Positions 32,600 through 41,038 of a stretch of DNA of 64,000 nt are shown one piece after another; within the stretch, counting starts at the first letter, position 1; every line of letters starts with the position of its first letter. This DNA comes from Bog-473 sp963791455 (GTDB lineage Bacteria > Actinomycetota > Acidimicrobiia > Acidimicrobiales > RAAP-2): positions 124,001 to 188,000 of the forward strand of contig CAWBSM010000003.1 in the NCBI GenBank assembly GCA_963791455.1. Direction: 5' to 3'. The translations under genes and the position numbers were made by a program. A model generated the notes under the pieces. That model ran no database searches. It saw nothing but the letters and a program-made list of their open reading frames with translations, and was not told the DNA's origin.

Positions 32600-34021
32600 T
32601 CAGCCGCGATCGAGCCGCAATGTCGGGAACGCGATGACCTCGCGGATGTTGGAGACGTCGCCGAAGAGCATCACCAGCCGGTCCACCCCGAGCCCGAAGC
32701 CCGACGTCGGGGGCAACCCATACTCGAGGGCGCGGAGATACTCCTCGTCGACCTCACCGGACTCCTCTTCGTCACCGGCCCTCGCCTTGGCCACCTGCTC
32801 TTCGAAACGGGCCCGCTGCTCGTCGGGGTCGATCAACTCGCTGAACCCGTTGCCCAGCTCGCGGCCCGCCACGACCGGTTCGTAGCGCTCGACAAGTTCG
32901 GGCCCGTCGCGGTGGCGCCGCGCCAGCGGCGAGACCTCCGCCGGATAGTCCATGACGAACACGGGGCCCCACAGCTCGGGCTCGGTTGTCTTCTCGTAGA
33001 TCTCGAGAAGGATCTTGCCCGGTCCCCAACCCGCCTCGACGGTGATGCCGACCTCCGTGGCCGCCTTGACCAGCTCTTCACGCGGCGCACGCACGTCGAG
33101 TGTCAGACCCGTCGCCTCCGCCACCAGCTCGGTCATCGGGGTGCGGCGCCACGGCGTAGTGAGGTCGAGCTCTCGTCCGCCGTACGTCAGCTTGGTCGTG
33201 CCCAGCACATCCATGGCCAGTCCGGCGACCAGTTCCTCGAAGACGACCATGGTGTCGGTGTAGTCGGCGTAGGCCTGATAGAGCTCGAGCATGGTGAACT
33301 CGGGGTTGTGGCGCGGCGAGATGCCTTCGTTACGGAACATGCGCCCGATCTCGAAGACCTTGTCGAAGCCGCCGACCACGAGGCGCTTCAAGTAGAGCTC
33401 AGGCGCGACGCGGAGGAAGAAGTCGACGTCGAACGCGTTGTGGTGCGTCACGAAGGGACGCGCCGTGGCGCCACCCATGATCGGCTGCAGCAGCGGGGTC
33501 TCGACCTCCACGAAGCCCTGCGCCCACAAGCGGTCGCGCATGCGGTGGATCACGTCGCTCCGCAACCGCAACAGCTGGCGGGTCCGTTCGTTGGCCCACA
33601 GGTCGACCTCACGCTGGCGATAGCGCGTCTCGACGTCGCTCACGCCGCGCCACTTGTCGCCGAAGTTGCGCCGCGCCTCGGCCAGCAGCTCCCAGTCGGT
33701 CACCTTGACGGAGAGCTCGCCTCTCTTGGTTCGCACCACCTCGCCCCGCGCCCCGATCCAGTCGCCCAGGTTGAGCTTGACGAACTCGTCGAATCGCTCG
33801 GTCACCGCAGCCAGCGCGAACAGCTGCACCGAGCCCGACGCGTCGCGCAGCTCTGCGAAGGCCAGCTTGCCCTGCGGCCGCGAGAGCATGATGCGGCCGG
33901 CCACCCCGACGGTCGCGCCGGACTCCTCCCCGGGTGCGAGCGCCGACCATCGCTCGACCACCTCAGCCGCGTCGTGGGAGCGCTCGAAGCGGTAGGGGAT
34001 CTCCGGCTTGGGGTCGCTCAC
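32600..34021 (-). CDS. lysS: Lysyl-tRNA synthetase, class II
   Basis: The 473-residue protein has the OB-fold anticodon domain (VGVAGRIMLSRPQGKLAFAE) and the class II core: motif 2 FEIGRMFRNEGISPRHNPEF and motif 3 GFGLGVDRLVMLFGDVSNIR. It charges tRNA-Lys. It is the last gene of a long minus-strand run of cofactor genes. The length is typical of bacterial LysRS, and there is no MprF-like membrane extension. Confidence 0.96.
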   Translation of the reverse strand: MSDPKPEIPYRFERSHDAAEVVERWSALAPGEESGATVGVAGRIMLSRPQGKLAFAELRDASGSVQLFALAAVTERFDEFVKLNLGDWIGARGEVVRTKRGELSVKVTDWELLAEARRNFGDKWRGVSDVETRYRQREVDLWANERTRQLLRLRSDVIHRMRDRLWAQGFVEVETPLLQPIMGGATARPFVTHHNAFDVDFFLRVAPELYLKRLVVGGFDKVFEIGRMFRNEGISPRHNPEFTMLELYQAYADYTDTMVVFEELVAGLAMDVLGTTKLTYGGRELDLTTPWRRTPMTELVAEATGLTLDVRAPREELVKAATEVGITVEAGWGPGKILLEIYEKTTEPELWGPVFVMDYPAEVSPLARRHRDGPELVERYEPVVAGRELGNGFSELIDPDEQRARFEEQVAKARAGDEEESGEVDEEYLRALEYGLPPTSGFGLGVDRLVMLFGDVSNIREVIAFPTLRLDRG

Positions 34022-34043
34022 GAGCTGAGCCCGCTCATGACGC

Positions 34044-34895
34044 TCATGAATTGACGTTGCGCTCGTACACGATGCGCAGGCCGTGCAGGGTCAGCCAGGG
34101 TTCCACGTGGGTAATGGTGTCCGAATACGGCGCGATGAGCGAACTGAACCCACCGGTGGCCACCACGGTTGAGGGGCCGAGCTCCTCCATGAAGCGCCGG
34201 GCCAACCCGTCGACGAGCCCGGCGAATCCGTAGAGCGTCCCGGACTCGATCGACTCCACCGTCGAGCGGCCGATGACGCTGCGCGGCTCGATCAGCTCCA
34301 CCCGGCGCAATGCGGCGGCCTGCTGGTAGAGGGCGTCGAGGCTGATGGCCACCCCGGGCGTGATCGCCCCGCCGAGGTACTCGCCCCTGGCGCTGATGGC
34401 CTCCACCGTCGTGGCCGTGCCCATGTCGACCACGATGCAAGGTCCCCCGTAGAGGTCGTAGGCCCCCACCGCGTCGGCGATTCGGTCCGCCCCGACCTCC
34501 TTGGGGTTGTCGTAGAGGATCGGCATCCCGCTCTTCGTACCCGGTCCGAGCACCACGCAGGGCACGGCGGCGAACCAGCGCGTGGCCATCTGGCGCAGCT
34601 CGGTCGTGACGTGCGGCACCGAGGAGCTCACGGCGATACCCGTGACCGACGACGCAATGTCGAGTCCCTCGAGGTCGAGCAACTGGGTCAGCAGCACCGC
34701 GTGCTCGTCAGGCGTGCGGCTGGGGACGGTCGAGAGCCGCCAGTGGTGGGTGAGGCCGCGCGGGGCGGTCGGGTCGTGCTCGGTCCCGATGCCGACGCCG
34801 ACGCTCTCCTCGACCACGGGCACGGTCTCGGTGTCGTCCCGCCTGTACAGGCCGATCACGGTCTCGGTGTTGCCGACGTCGATGACGAGGAGCAC
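34044..34895 (-). CDS. coaX: Type III pantothenate kinase
   Basis: The 283-residue protein has the ASKHA phosphate motifs of CoaX: LLVIDVGNTETVIGLY at the start, VVDMGTATTVEAIS, GGAITPGVAISLDALYQQAA and VVATGGFSSLI. The segment GADRIADAVGAYDLYG is also characteristic. It phosphorylates pantothenate in the first committed step to CoA, directly using the product of PanC/PanD encoded upstream. GTG start, four bases after nadC. Confidence 0.95.
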   Translation of the reverse strand: MLLVIDVGNTETVIGLYRRDDTETVPVVEESVGVGIGTEHDPTAPRGLTHHWRLSTVPSRTPDEHAVLLTQLLDLEGLDIASSVTGIAVSSSVPHVTTELRQMATRWFAAVPCVVLGPGTKSGMPILYDNPKEVGADRIADAVGAYDLYGGPCIVVDMGTATTVEAISARGEYLGGAITPGVAISLDALYQQAAALRRVELIEPRSVIGRSTVESIESGTLYGFAGLVDGLARRFMEELGPSTVVATGGFSSLIAPYSDTITHVEPWLTLHGLRIVYERNVNS

Positions 34896-34898
34896 CCC

Positions 34899-35831
34899 TC
34901 AACCCCCTCCCTCGGTGAACCCGCCCGTTCCTCCCGCACCGGCGACCACCCCGCCCGCGTCGGTCCAGACCAGGTCGAGCCCCAGGTCGAGCGCCGGAGC
35001 CGAGTGGGTCAGGGCCCCGACCGAGATCCGGTCCGGTCCGGTGGCGGCATAGGCACCGACGGTGGCCAGCGTCACGCCACCCGAGACCTCGGTGAGGATG
35101 GGACCCGACGCCTCCCGGTGGGCCGTGGCGATCGCCTCGACGACGGTCCCGGGGTCCATGTTGTCGAGCAGCACGACGTCGGCACCGGCGCGGGCTGCCT
35201 CGGTCACTTGGTCCAGGGCATCACACTCGACCTCGACCGTGCGCCCCGGCCACAGCGCCCGGGCCCGGTGCACCGCCTCGGTGATGTTCGTCCCCGCCAG
35301 GTGGTTGTCCTTGAGCAGCACGGCGTCGAAGAGCCCGGCCCGGTGGCTCGTCCCGCCCCCGGCCCGCACGGCTGCCTTCTCGAGGACGCGCAGTCCCGGC
35401 GTGGTCTTGCGGGTGTCGAGGACCTGGACCGACGGGTTGCCCTCGTGCGCCGCCGCGACGAACTGCGCCGTCAAGGTCGCGACGCCCGACAGCCGCCCCA
35501 AGAAGTTCAATGCCGTCCGCTCGGCGGTGAGGATCGGCCGCAGGCGTCCCGTCACCTCGAGCACGGTGTCACCGGCCGACACCGCGGCGCCGTCGACCGC
35601 GTGCCACGTGAGCTCGAGCTCGGGGTCGACGCGCTGGAAGGCCTGCGTGGCACAGTCCCGGCCCGCCAGCACGCCGGCGCGGCGGGCCCGTAAGGCAAAG
35701 AGCGCGGTGACCTGCGGCGGCACCAGCGCGGCCGTCAGGTCACCCTCGGGACCGATGTCCTCGGCCAGGGCCCGCTCGACGGCTTCGCTGACCGCCCGGG
35801 CGTACGCCTGGTCCGCCTCGCGCTCGCTCAC
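34899..35831 (-). CDS. nadC: Nicotinate-nucleotide pyrophosphorylase (carboxylating), quinolinate phosphoribosyltransferase
   Basis: The 310-residue protein shows NadC motifs: EDIGPEGDLTAALVP, LTAERTALNFLGRLSGVATL, VLDTRKTTPGLRVLEKAAVR, GGGTSHRAGLFDAVLLKDNH and VEVECDALDQ. It joins quinolinate to PRPP to give nicotinate mononucleotide. The ATG overlaps the nadB stop (ATGA). Its C-terminus has a Gly-rich tail that is probably disordered. Confidence 0.95.
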   Translation of the reverse strand: MSEREADQAYARAVSEAVERALAEDIGPEGDLTAALVPPQVTALFALRARRAGVLAGRDCATQAFQRVDPELELTWHAVDGAAVSAGDTVLEVTGRLRPILTAERTALNFLGRLSGVATLTAQFVAAAHEGNPSVQVLDTRKTTPGLRVLEKAAVRAGGGTSHRAGLFDAVLLKDNHLAGTNITEAVHRARALWPGRTVEVECDALDQVTEAARAGADVVLLDNMDPGTVVEAIATAHREASGPILTEVSGGVTLATVGAYAATGPDRISVGALTHSAPALDLGLDLVWTDAGGVVAGAGGTGGFTEGGG

Positions 35832-37477
35832 CGACGACCCGGACCCCCGGACGGGACGTGCCCGTGGACGAGCCGGCGCCGCCAGGAGGGATCGGTGTCG
35901 GGGTACTCGCGCCGGACGTGGGCCCCCCGGCTCTCGGTCCGCGTGTACGCCGAGACGAGCAGCGCGTCCGCCAGCTCCAGCAGGTTCGCCAGCTCCCCGG
36001 CTCCGACCGACGCCGCACCGTCCCCGAGCAGCGCCGCCATGTCGTCGACGACGGCGCGCGCCCCGTCGAGGGACTCGGCGGTACGGACGACGCCGGCCCC
36101 GCGCGTCATGGCGCGCTGCAGCGTGTCACGCAGCTTCGTGACGTCCGGACCCATCAGCCGGTCGTCGCCCGGCCCGATCGCGGCGGGGCGGCGCTCGACC
36201 CGGGTGCACCCGATGCCGTCGATCGGCTCGTCGCCGAGCACGGCGCGCAGTGCGCCGCTCGGCTCGGGCTCCCCCGCCCCCGAGGAGATGCGCTCCGCCA
36301 GGCGCGCCCCGAAGACCATGCCCTCGAGGAGCGAGTTGGAGGCAAGCCGGTTTGCTCCATGGACGCCGGTGCAGGCCACCTCCCCCACCGCCCACAAGCC
36401 GGGCAGCGCGGTGGCGCCCCACAGATCGGTGATCACGCCCCCGGAGAGATGGTGCGCCGCCGGTGCGATGGGCAGCCAGTCGTGCTCGGGGTCCAGCCCG
36501 ATCGACGACACCGAGGCAGCGATGGTAGGGAAGCGGGTGGAGAAGCGCTCGAGGCCGGTGGCATCCAGCCAGAGATGGTCGACGCCCTGGTCGGTCATGC
36601 GGGCCGCCATGGCGCGGCTGACCACGTCGCGCGACGCCAGTTCGTCGACGAAGCGCTCGCCGTCCCGGTCGCGCAAGAGCGCGCCGTGGCCGCGCAGCGC
36701 CTCGGAGAGCAGAGGGCGGGGCATGGCCGGATGGTGCAGCGCGGTGGGATGGAACTGGACGAACTCGACGTCGGCCGTCGGCACGCCCGCCCGCAGCGCC
36801 ATCGCGACGCCGTCGCCGGTCGACTCGGGCGGATTGGTAGTGACGGAGAAGAGCTGGCCGGCCCCACCGGTGGCCAGCACCACGTGGCTCGACCGCACCT
36901 CGACGGGGCGCCGACTCGCGCCGGGCGGCAGCGCGCGCACCCCCACGCAGCGTCCGCCCTCCACCACGAGGTCGAGCGCGAACCACCCCTCGAGCACCGC
37001 GCTGGCCGAGCGGTAGGTGGCATCGACGAGCGCCCGCTCGACCTCGGCTCCGGTGGCTGCGCCCCCAGCGTGCACGATCCGTGGCCGCGAGTGGCCGCCC
37101 TCGCGGGCCAGGGCCAGCAGCCCCGTGGCCTCGCGGTCGAACTCGACGCCGAGGGCGATCAGCTCGTGCACCCGCCCGGGACCCTCGTCGACCAAAATGC
37201 GCACCGCCTCCTCGTCACAGAGGCCTGCTCCGGCCGCCAGCGTGTCGGCCAGGTGCAGATCGGTCGAGTCCTCGTCGCCCCCGAGGACTGCCGCGACCCC
37301 GCCCTGGGCCCAGCGGGTCGCCGCCTGGGCGAGCGCGCCCTTGGTGAGCACGCCCAGCGACAACGACGGCGAGCGCGGTGCCCCGGGCCCGGCAAGGCGC
37401 ACGGCGGCCGACAGCCCGGCGACGCCGCTGCCCAGGACCAGGACGTCGAAGGGTCCCGGCCGGGCTTCGGTGGTCAC
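35828..37477 (-). CDS. nadB: L-aspartate oxidase
   Basis: The 549-residue flavoprotein has the FAD loop VLVLGSGVAGLSAAVRLA, RWAQGGVAAVLGGDEDS, ATGGAGQLFSVTTNP, VEFVQFHPTALH and GANRLASNSLLEGMVFGARL. It oxidises aspartate to iminoaspartate, the first step of de novo NAD synthesis, which NadA and then NadC complete. The GTG start overlaps the panD stop (GTGA). nadA, usually next to nadB, is not in this cluster or window. Confidence 0.95.
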   Translation of the reverse strand: MTTEARPGPFDVLVLGSGVAGLSAAVRLAGPGAPRSPSLSLGVLTKGALAQAATRWAQGGVAAVLGGDEDSTDLHLADTLAAGAGLCDEEAVRILVDEGPGRVHELIALGVEFDREATGLLALAREGGHSRPRIVHAGGAATGAEVERALVDATYRSASAVLEGWFALDLVVEGGRCVGVRALPPGASRRPVEVRSSHVVLATGGAGQLFSVTTNPPESTGDGVAMALRAGVPTADVEFVQFHPTALHHPAMPRPLLSEALRGHGALLRDRDGERFVDELASRDVVSRAMAARMTDQGVDHLWLDATGLERFSTRFPTIAASVSSIGLDPEHDWLPIAPAAHHLSGGVITDLWGATALPGLWAVGEVACTGVHGANRLASNSLLEGMVFGARLAERISSGAGEPEPSGALRAVLGDEPIDGIGCTRVERRPAAIGPGDDRLMGPDVTKLRDTLQRAMTRGAGVVRTAESLDGARAVVDDMAALLGDGAASVGAGELANLLELADALLVSAYTRTESRGAHVRREYPDTDPSWRRRLVHGHVPSGGPGRR

Positions 37478-37866
37478 GCCGGTTCGGTCAGCGTCAGCTC
37501 GGCGTCGAGGCGGGCCGACGTTTCGTCGAGGGGCCGATTGCGCCCGTCGACGTGTACGACGCGGGGCACGTACGAGTCGAGCTCGGCGCGCTCGTAGTCG
37601 GCGTAGGTGATGATGATCACCTTGTCGCCGGGTGCCACCAGCCGCGCCGCGGCGCCGTTCAGACAGATTTGGCCCCATTCCCCCTCAATGGCGTAGGTCT
37701 CGAAGCGTGCGCCGTTGTCGATGTCGAGCACGGCCACCTGCTCGTAGGGGAGGATGTCGGCCAACGCCATGAGCTCGGTGTCGATGGACACCGATCCCAC
37801 GTAGTGCAGGTTGGCGTCCGTCACCGTTGCCCGGTGGATCTTCGACTTCATCATGCGGCGGCGCAT
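37474..37866 (-). CDS. panD: Aspartate 1-decarboxylase proenzyme
   Basis: The 130-residue protein contains the self-processing site HYVGSVSID; with the chosen ATG the cleavage falls at G24-S25, the numbering of E. coli PanD, which supports this start. MKSKIHRATVTDANL is the expected N-terminal segment and INGAAARLVAPGDKVII the later core. Ser25 becomes the pyruvoyl group that makes beta-alanine for pantothenate. It lies four bases after panC and overlaps nadB, placing two aspartate-consuming enzymes side by side. Confidence 0.95.
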   Translation of the reverse strand: MRRRMMKSKIHRATVTDANLHYVGSVSIDTELMALADILPYEQVAVLDIDNGARFETYAIEGEWGQICLNGAAARLVAPGDKVIIITYADYERAELDSYVPRVVHVDGRNRPLDETSARLDAELTLTEPA

Positions 37867-37870
37867 CGGC

Positions 37871-38797
37871 TCAACCGATCCTTTCGAGTAGGCCGACCTG
37901 TTCGGTCGGGTCGGGGACAGCGGGAGCGTCGTCGGCCCCGTCGCGCGCGGCGCTGTTGTCGATCAGGCGGACGGGTCCCACCTCGGCTGCGATCAGGAGG
38001 CGCAGGGAGTCCGGGTCGTCGATCGGGCCGGCCTCCTCCAGCGAAGCGGCGTCGACCGCCACCGCGTAGTCGAACCGGACGTGCGGCGTTCCCGCCGCGG
38101 CGGCGTGCATGATCCTGCTCAGCTCGGCACCGGAGCGCTCGCCGGCGGCCAGGGCGGCTCGGCCGGCGGCCAGGGCACGCGAGAGGACGGTGGCCGCCCG
38201 CCGCTCCTCGGGCGCCAGCCGGACGTTGCGACTCGAAAGGGCCAGCCCGTCAACCTCGCGCACGATGGGACACCCGACCACCTCGACGGGCAGCGACAGC
38301 TCGAGGGCCAGGCGCCGCACGACCGCCAGCTGCTGGAAGTCCTTCAGGCCGAAGTAGGCGCGGCACGGGCCGGCGATCGCGAACAGCTTGGCGACGACGG
38401 TCGCGACCCCGTCGAAATGGCCCGGACGCGACGCACCCTCCCAGCGGTTGCTGATCCCGCCGACCGAGACCGTCGTCGACGGCGCGGCGGGCCACGAGGG
38501 ATACATCTCGCGCACCGTCGGGACAAAGACGACGTCCGCCCCGGCCTCTGCGCAGACGAGCAAGTCCCGCTCGAGCGTCCGCGGGTAGTGCGCCATGTCC
38601 TCGGCGTCGCCGAACTGCAGCGGGTTCACAAAGATGCTGACGACGACCACGTCGCACTCGGCGCGCGCCCGGGCCACGAGCGAGGTGTGCCCAGCGTGCA
38701 GTGCGCCCATGGTGGGCACCAGTCCGACCCGCCGGCCGGCGGCACGGGCCTGCCCGACCAGGGCACGGCAGCCGGCTGCGGTGTCGACGACGTCCAT
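37871..38797 (-). CDS. panC: Pantothenate synthetase
   Basis: The 308-residue protein has VGLVPTMGALHAGHTSLV (the HxGH nucleotide motif), SIFVNPLQFGDAEDMAHYPR, RAYFGLKDFQQLAVVRRL and LALSSRNVRLAPEERR. It joins pantoate and beta-alanine with ATP to make pantothenate. The ATG is preceded by TGAGGACGGG; the TGA within it is the stop of the DUF2520 gene. panB and panE are not in the window. Confidence 0.95.
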   Translation of the reverse strand: MDVVDTAAGCRALVGQARAAGRRVGLVPTMGALHAGHTSLVARARAECDVVVVSIFVNPLQFGDAEDMAHYPRTLERDLLVCAEAGADVVFVPTVREMYPSWPAAPSTTVSVGGISNRWEGASRPGHFDGVATVVAKLFAIAGPCRAYFGLKDFQQLAVVRRLALELSLPVEVVGCPIVREVDGLALSSRNVRLAPEERRAATVLSRALAAGRAALAAGERSGAELSRIMHAAAAGTPHVRFDYAVAVDAASLEEAGPIDDPDSLRLLIAAEVGPVRLIDNSAARDGADDAPAVPDPTEQVGLLERIG

Positions 38798-38804
38798 CCC
38801 GTCC

Positions 38805-39587
38805 TCACGCCACCGTCGCCGGCACGGCCGGGACAGCAGGGGCGGCGGGGACGGCAGGGTCAGCCGGGACGCCAGCGTCGGCCTTCGCCAGGCGCGTGGC
38901 CAGCGCCGCCCCGGCCTGGTAGCCGGCGCGCTCACCCTCGGGCAAGGCATCGAGATGGCGGCTGAGCGTGGCCCAGTCTCCCCGCCGGGCCGGACCGGTG
39001 AGGGCAGCCCTGGCGCCGAGGGCGGCCACGTCGTCGACCGCGGCCCGGGTCAGGGGGAGGAACGACGCGAGGTCCAAACCGACCGAGGCGGCGACCCGTT
39101 CGACCTGGCCCAGCAGCGCCGTCACGTGGTTGGCGGCGATGCAGGCCGCCGCGTGATAGGCGGCCCGGTCCCCGTCGGCCACCTCGACCGCCCGTCCTCC
39201 CAGGGACCCGACGATCTCGCGCGCCGCGGGCGCCCCGGCCACCGCGAAGGTCACGCCCGAGCACAGACGGGACGCACCGACCTCCCCGTTGGGCAGCGGC
39301 ACGAGGGGGTGGACGGCCGCCTGGAGGGGGTGCGGCGCCAGGGCGTCGAGCCCGAGCGAGCCCGACAGGTGGATCACCGTGGTCCCCTCGGCGGGCACGA
39401 CCGAAGCCGCCACCTCCGCGATGGCGTCGTCGGGCGTGGCGATCACGAGCACGTCGACACCTTGGGCCGCGCCCGACAGGTCCTCGTGGCGCCGGCAGAA
39501 ACCGGCGAACTCCCAGCCGCGCGCGGAGAGCGCAGCGGCCAGGGACGTGCCGGCCCGGCCCGGACCGATGATGCGGATGGAGTGCAT
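38805..39587 (-). CDS. Rossmann-like DUF2520 protein
   Basis: The 260-residue protein has an NAD(P)-binding N-terminus (SIRIIGPGRAGTSLAAALSA, VLVIATPDDAIAEVAA) and a ProC-like helical C-terminal DUF2520 domain (AAYHAAACIAANHVTALLGQ). The fold is that of ketopantoate/pyrroline-carboxylate reductases, and it sits directly upstream of panC, so a role as the missing ketopantoate reductase is tempting but unproven. The tail is rich in Pro-Ala-Val (PADPAVPAAPAVPAVPAT). AAGGAGGTC precedes the ATG. Confidence 0.8.
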   Translation of the reverse strand: MHSIRIIGPGRAGTSLAAALSARGWEFAGFCRRHEDLSGAAQGVDVLVIATPDDAIAEVAASVVPAEGTTVIHLSGSLGLDALAPHPLQAAVHPLVPLPNGEVGASRLCSGVTFAVAGAPAAREIVGSLGGRAVEVADGDRAAYHAAACIAANHVTALLGQVERVAASVGLDLASFLPLTRAAVDDVAALGARAALTGPARRGDWATLSRHLDALPEGERAGYQAGAALATRLAKADAGVPADPAVPAAPAVPAVPATVA

Positions 39588-39655
39588 CTGACCTCCTTCG
39601 GCGTTCCAGCCCCAGACGGGTGCCGTTCGCCTACAGACGATCTGAGAAATGTCCG

Positions 39656-40144
39656 CTACAGACTACCAAGACGGGCGACCTCCCCACCAGACGCCGTGAG
39701 CTGCTCCGATGTCACCAGATCGGGCGCCAGGTCGGCGAGGGGCTGCACCACGAACCGTCGTTCCCACAGGCGCGGGTGGGGGACCGCGAGGTCGTCCTCG
39801 TCCACCGTGCACCCCTCCACCCACAGCACGTCGGCGTCGAGGGTACGCGGACCCCAGCGCACCGCACGGACGCGGCCGGCCGCCTCCTCCAAGGCCCGGC
39901 AGCGCTCGAGCAGCCGGCGGGGCGTGTCACGGGTCGACAGCTCGACCACCACGTTCAGGTACGGCCCCTGGCTCTCGGGCCCCCCGATGGGCTCGGTCTC
40001 GTAGAGCGGCGAGACGCCGACGACATCGCCCTCCCGGCGCAAACGCTCGACCGCGGCCCGCAGCAGGGCCCGCCGGTCGCCCAGGTTCGACCCCAGCCCG
40101 ATGAACGCGCGCCGCGCCGTCGGGGGGCCGGGGTCGCCGGTCAC
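39656..40144 (-). CDS. folK: HPPK, 6-hydroxymethyl-7,8-dihydropterin pyrophosphokinase
   Basis: The 162-residue protein has RRAFIGLGSNLGDRRALLRA, VVGVSPLYETEPIGGPESQG, YLNVVVEL and the HPPK signature VRWGPRTLDADVLW with PHPRLWERRFVVQPL. It transfers pyrophosphate from ATP to the hydroxymethylpterin for dihydropteroate synthase. I use the GTG at TGDPGPPTARRAF; earlier in-frame codons lie inside folB. It is 19 bases after folB. Confidence 0.94.
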   Translation of the reverse strand: MTGDPGPPTARRAFIGLGSNLGDRRALLRAAVERLRREGDVVGVSPLYETEPIGGPESQGPYLNVVVELSTRDTPRRLLERCRALEEAAGRVRAVRWGPRTLDADVLWVEGCTVDEDDLAVPHPRLWERRFVVQPLADLAPDLVTSEQLTASGGEVARLGSL

Positions 40145-40163
40145 CGTCGGGGCGGCCGGGCCA

Positions 40164-40526
40164 TCAGCGGGCGCGCCGCACCCGGACCCCGGTCGAACCG
40201 ACGTCGAGCGCGAGTGGCGGGCGCAGCTTGCGCACCGTGACCTCAACCGCCTCCAGCCGGGGGTCCACGATCAACAGCGCGCTGGCCAGCCGGCCGGCGA
40301 GGGCCTCGAGCAAGCGGTAGGACCGCCCTCCGACGACGTCGGCCGCCGTGTGGGCCAGTGCGCCGTAGTCCACCGTGTCGGCCAGGTCGTCGCTTTGTTG
40401 GGCGGCCTCGAGGTCGACCCAGGCCACGATGTCGACCGAGAAGGGTTGCGCCCGCTCCCGCTCCTCGGGGAGCACCCCGTGCACCCCCGTGACCCTGAGG
40501 TCCCGGACCTCAATACGGTCGCTCAC
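40164..40526 (-). CDS. folB: Dihydroneopterin aldolase
   Basis: The 120-residue protein (DRIEVRDLRVTGVHGVLPEE, FSVDIVAWVDLEAAQQSDDL, TVDYGALAHTAADVV, EAVEVTVRKLRPPL) is a standard FolB: the Glu of LPEE and the Lys of VRKLRPP are the catalytic pair. It cleaves dihydroneopterin to hydroxymethyldihydropterin. The GTG start overlaps the stop of the upstream phosphatase-like gene (GTGA). Confidence 0.95.
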   Translation of the reverse strand: MSDRIEVRDLRVTGVHGVLPEERERAQPFSVDIVAWVDLEAAQQSDDLADTVDYGALAHTAADVVGGRSYRLLEALAGRLASALLIVDPRLEAVEVTVRKLRPPLALDVGSTGVRVRRAR

Positions 40527-41038
40527 CGGGCCTGGTCGCGCCCGGACATGCCCTCCAGCTCGGACAGCAGCTCGCGGCCGGGCTCGCCCATGGCGTGGCC
40601 CACCACGTGCTCGACCAGGGCCACCGCCTGGGGCGGGTTGGCGACGCGGTTCGACCACACGAGGTAGCCGGCGATGACCCCCATGACACGGTCGCCCAGC
40701 TCGTCCTGGTGCACCAGGATGCGTTGGCGAGCCGCCATCGAGTCGTCGATGTCCTGGTAGCAGGCCGTCAGGACCGGGCGCGGGTCCCCGGTTCGCTCCA
40801 GGGGGTAATGGGCCCAGGCCAGCCCCTCGTCCTCGTAGGCGGCGAGGTTGTGCGGCGAGGGCAGCAGCGAGATCACCCGGTTGAAGCCCTGGACGCGCAA
40901 CCAGATGATCTCCTCTTGGCGCCGGACCCGGCGGTGGTTGGCCGAAAAGCCGCCCGGGCGCTCGCTGGCGGCCAGGTGATCGGTGATGACCCACGTGAAG
41001 TTGCGCGGCGGGATGCCGGCGGCCCACTTGCCCTTCAT
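40523..41038 (-). CDS. Dual-specificity-phosphatase-like protein lacking the catalytic Cys
   Basis: The 171-residue protein follows the DSP fold: NFTWVITDHLAASERPGGF (the I..G..LAAS.RP opening), VQGFNRVISLLPSPHNLAAY, LAWAHYPLERTGDP, then RILVHQDELGDRVMGVIAGY where active phosphatases read VLVHCxxGxxRTGxVIAxY. The nucleophilic Cys is Gln and the P-loop is altered, although the Arg is kept. It is therefore a probable pseudophosphatase or nucleotide/phosphate binder. ATGA overlap with folP and GTGA overlap with folB tie it tightly to folate synthesis. No function is known. Confidence 0.75.
   Translation of the reverse strand: MKGKWAAGIPPRNFTWVITDHLAASERPGGFSANHRRVRRQEEIIWLRVQGFNRVISLLPSPHNLAAYEDEGLAWAHYPLERTGDPRPVLTACYQDIDDSMAARQRILVHQDELGDRVMGVIAGYLVWSNRVANPPQAVALVEHVVGHAMGEPGRELLSELEGMSGRDQAR

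Noticed and set aside
35858..37597. 579-residue open frame antisense to nadB
   Set aside because: A G+C-driven shadow of nadB with His/Arg/Gly-rich composition and no homology I can see.
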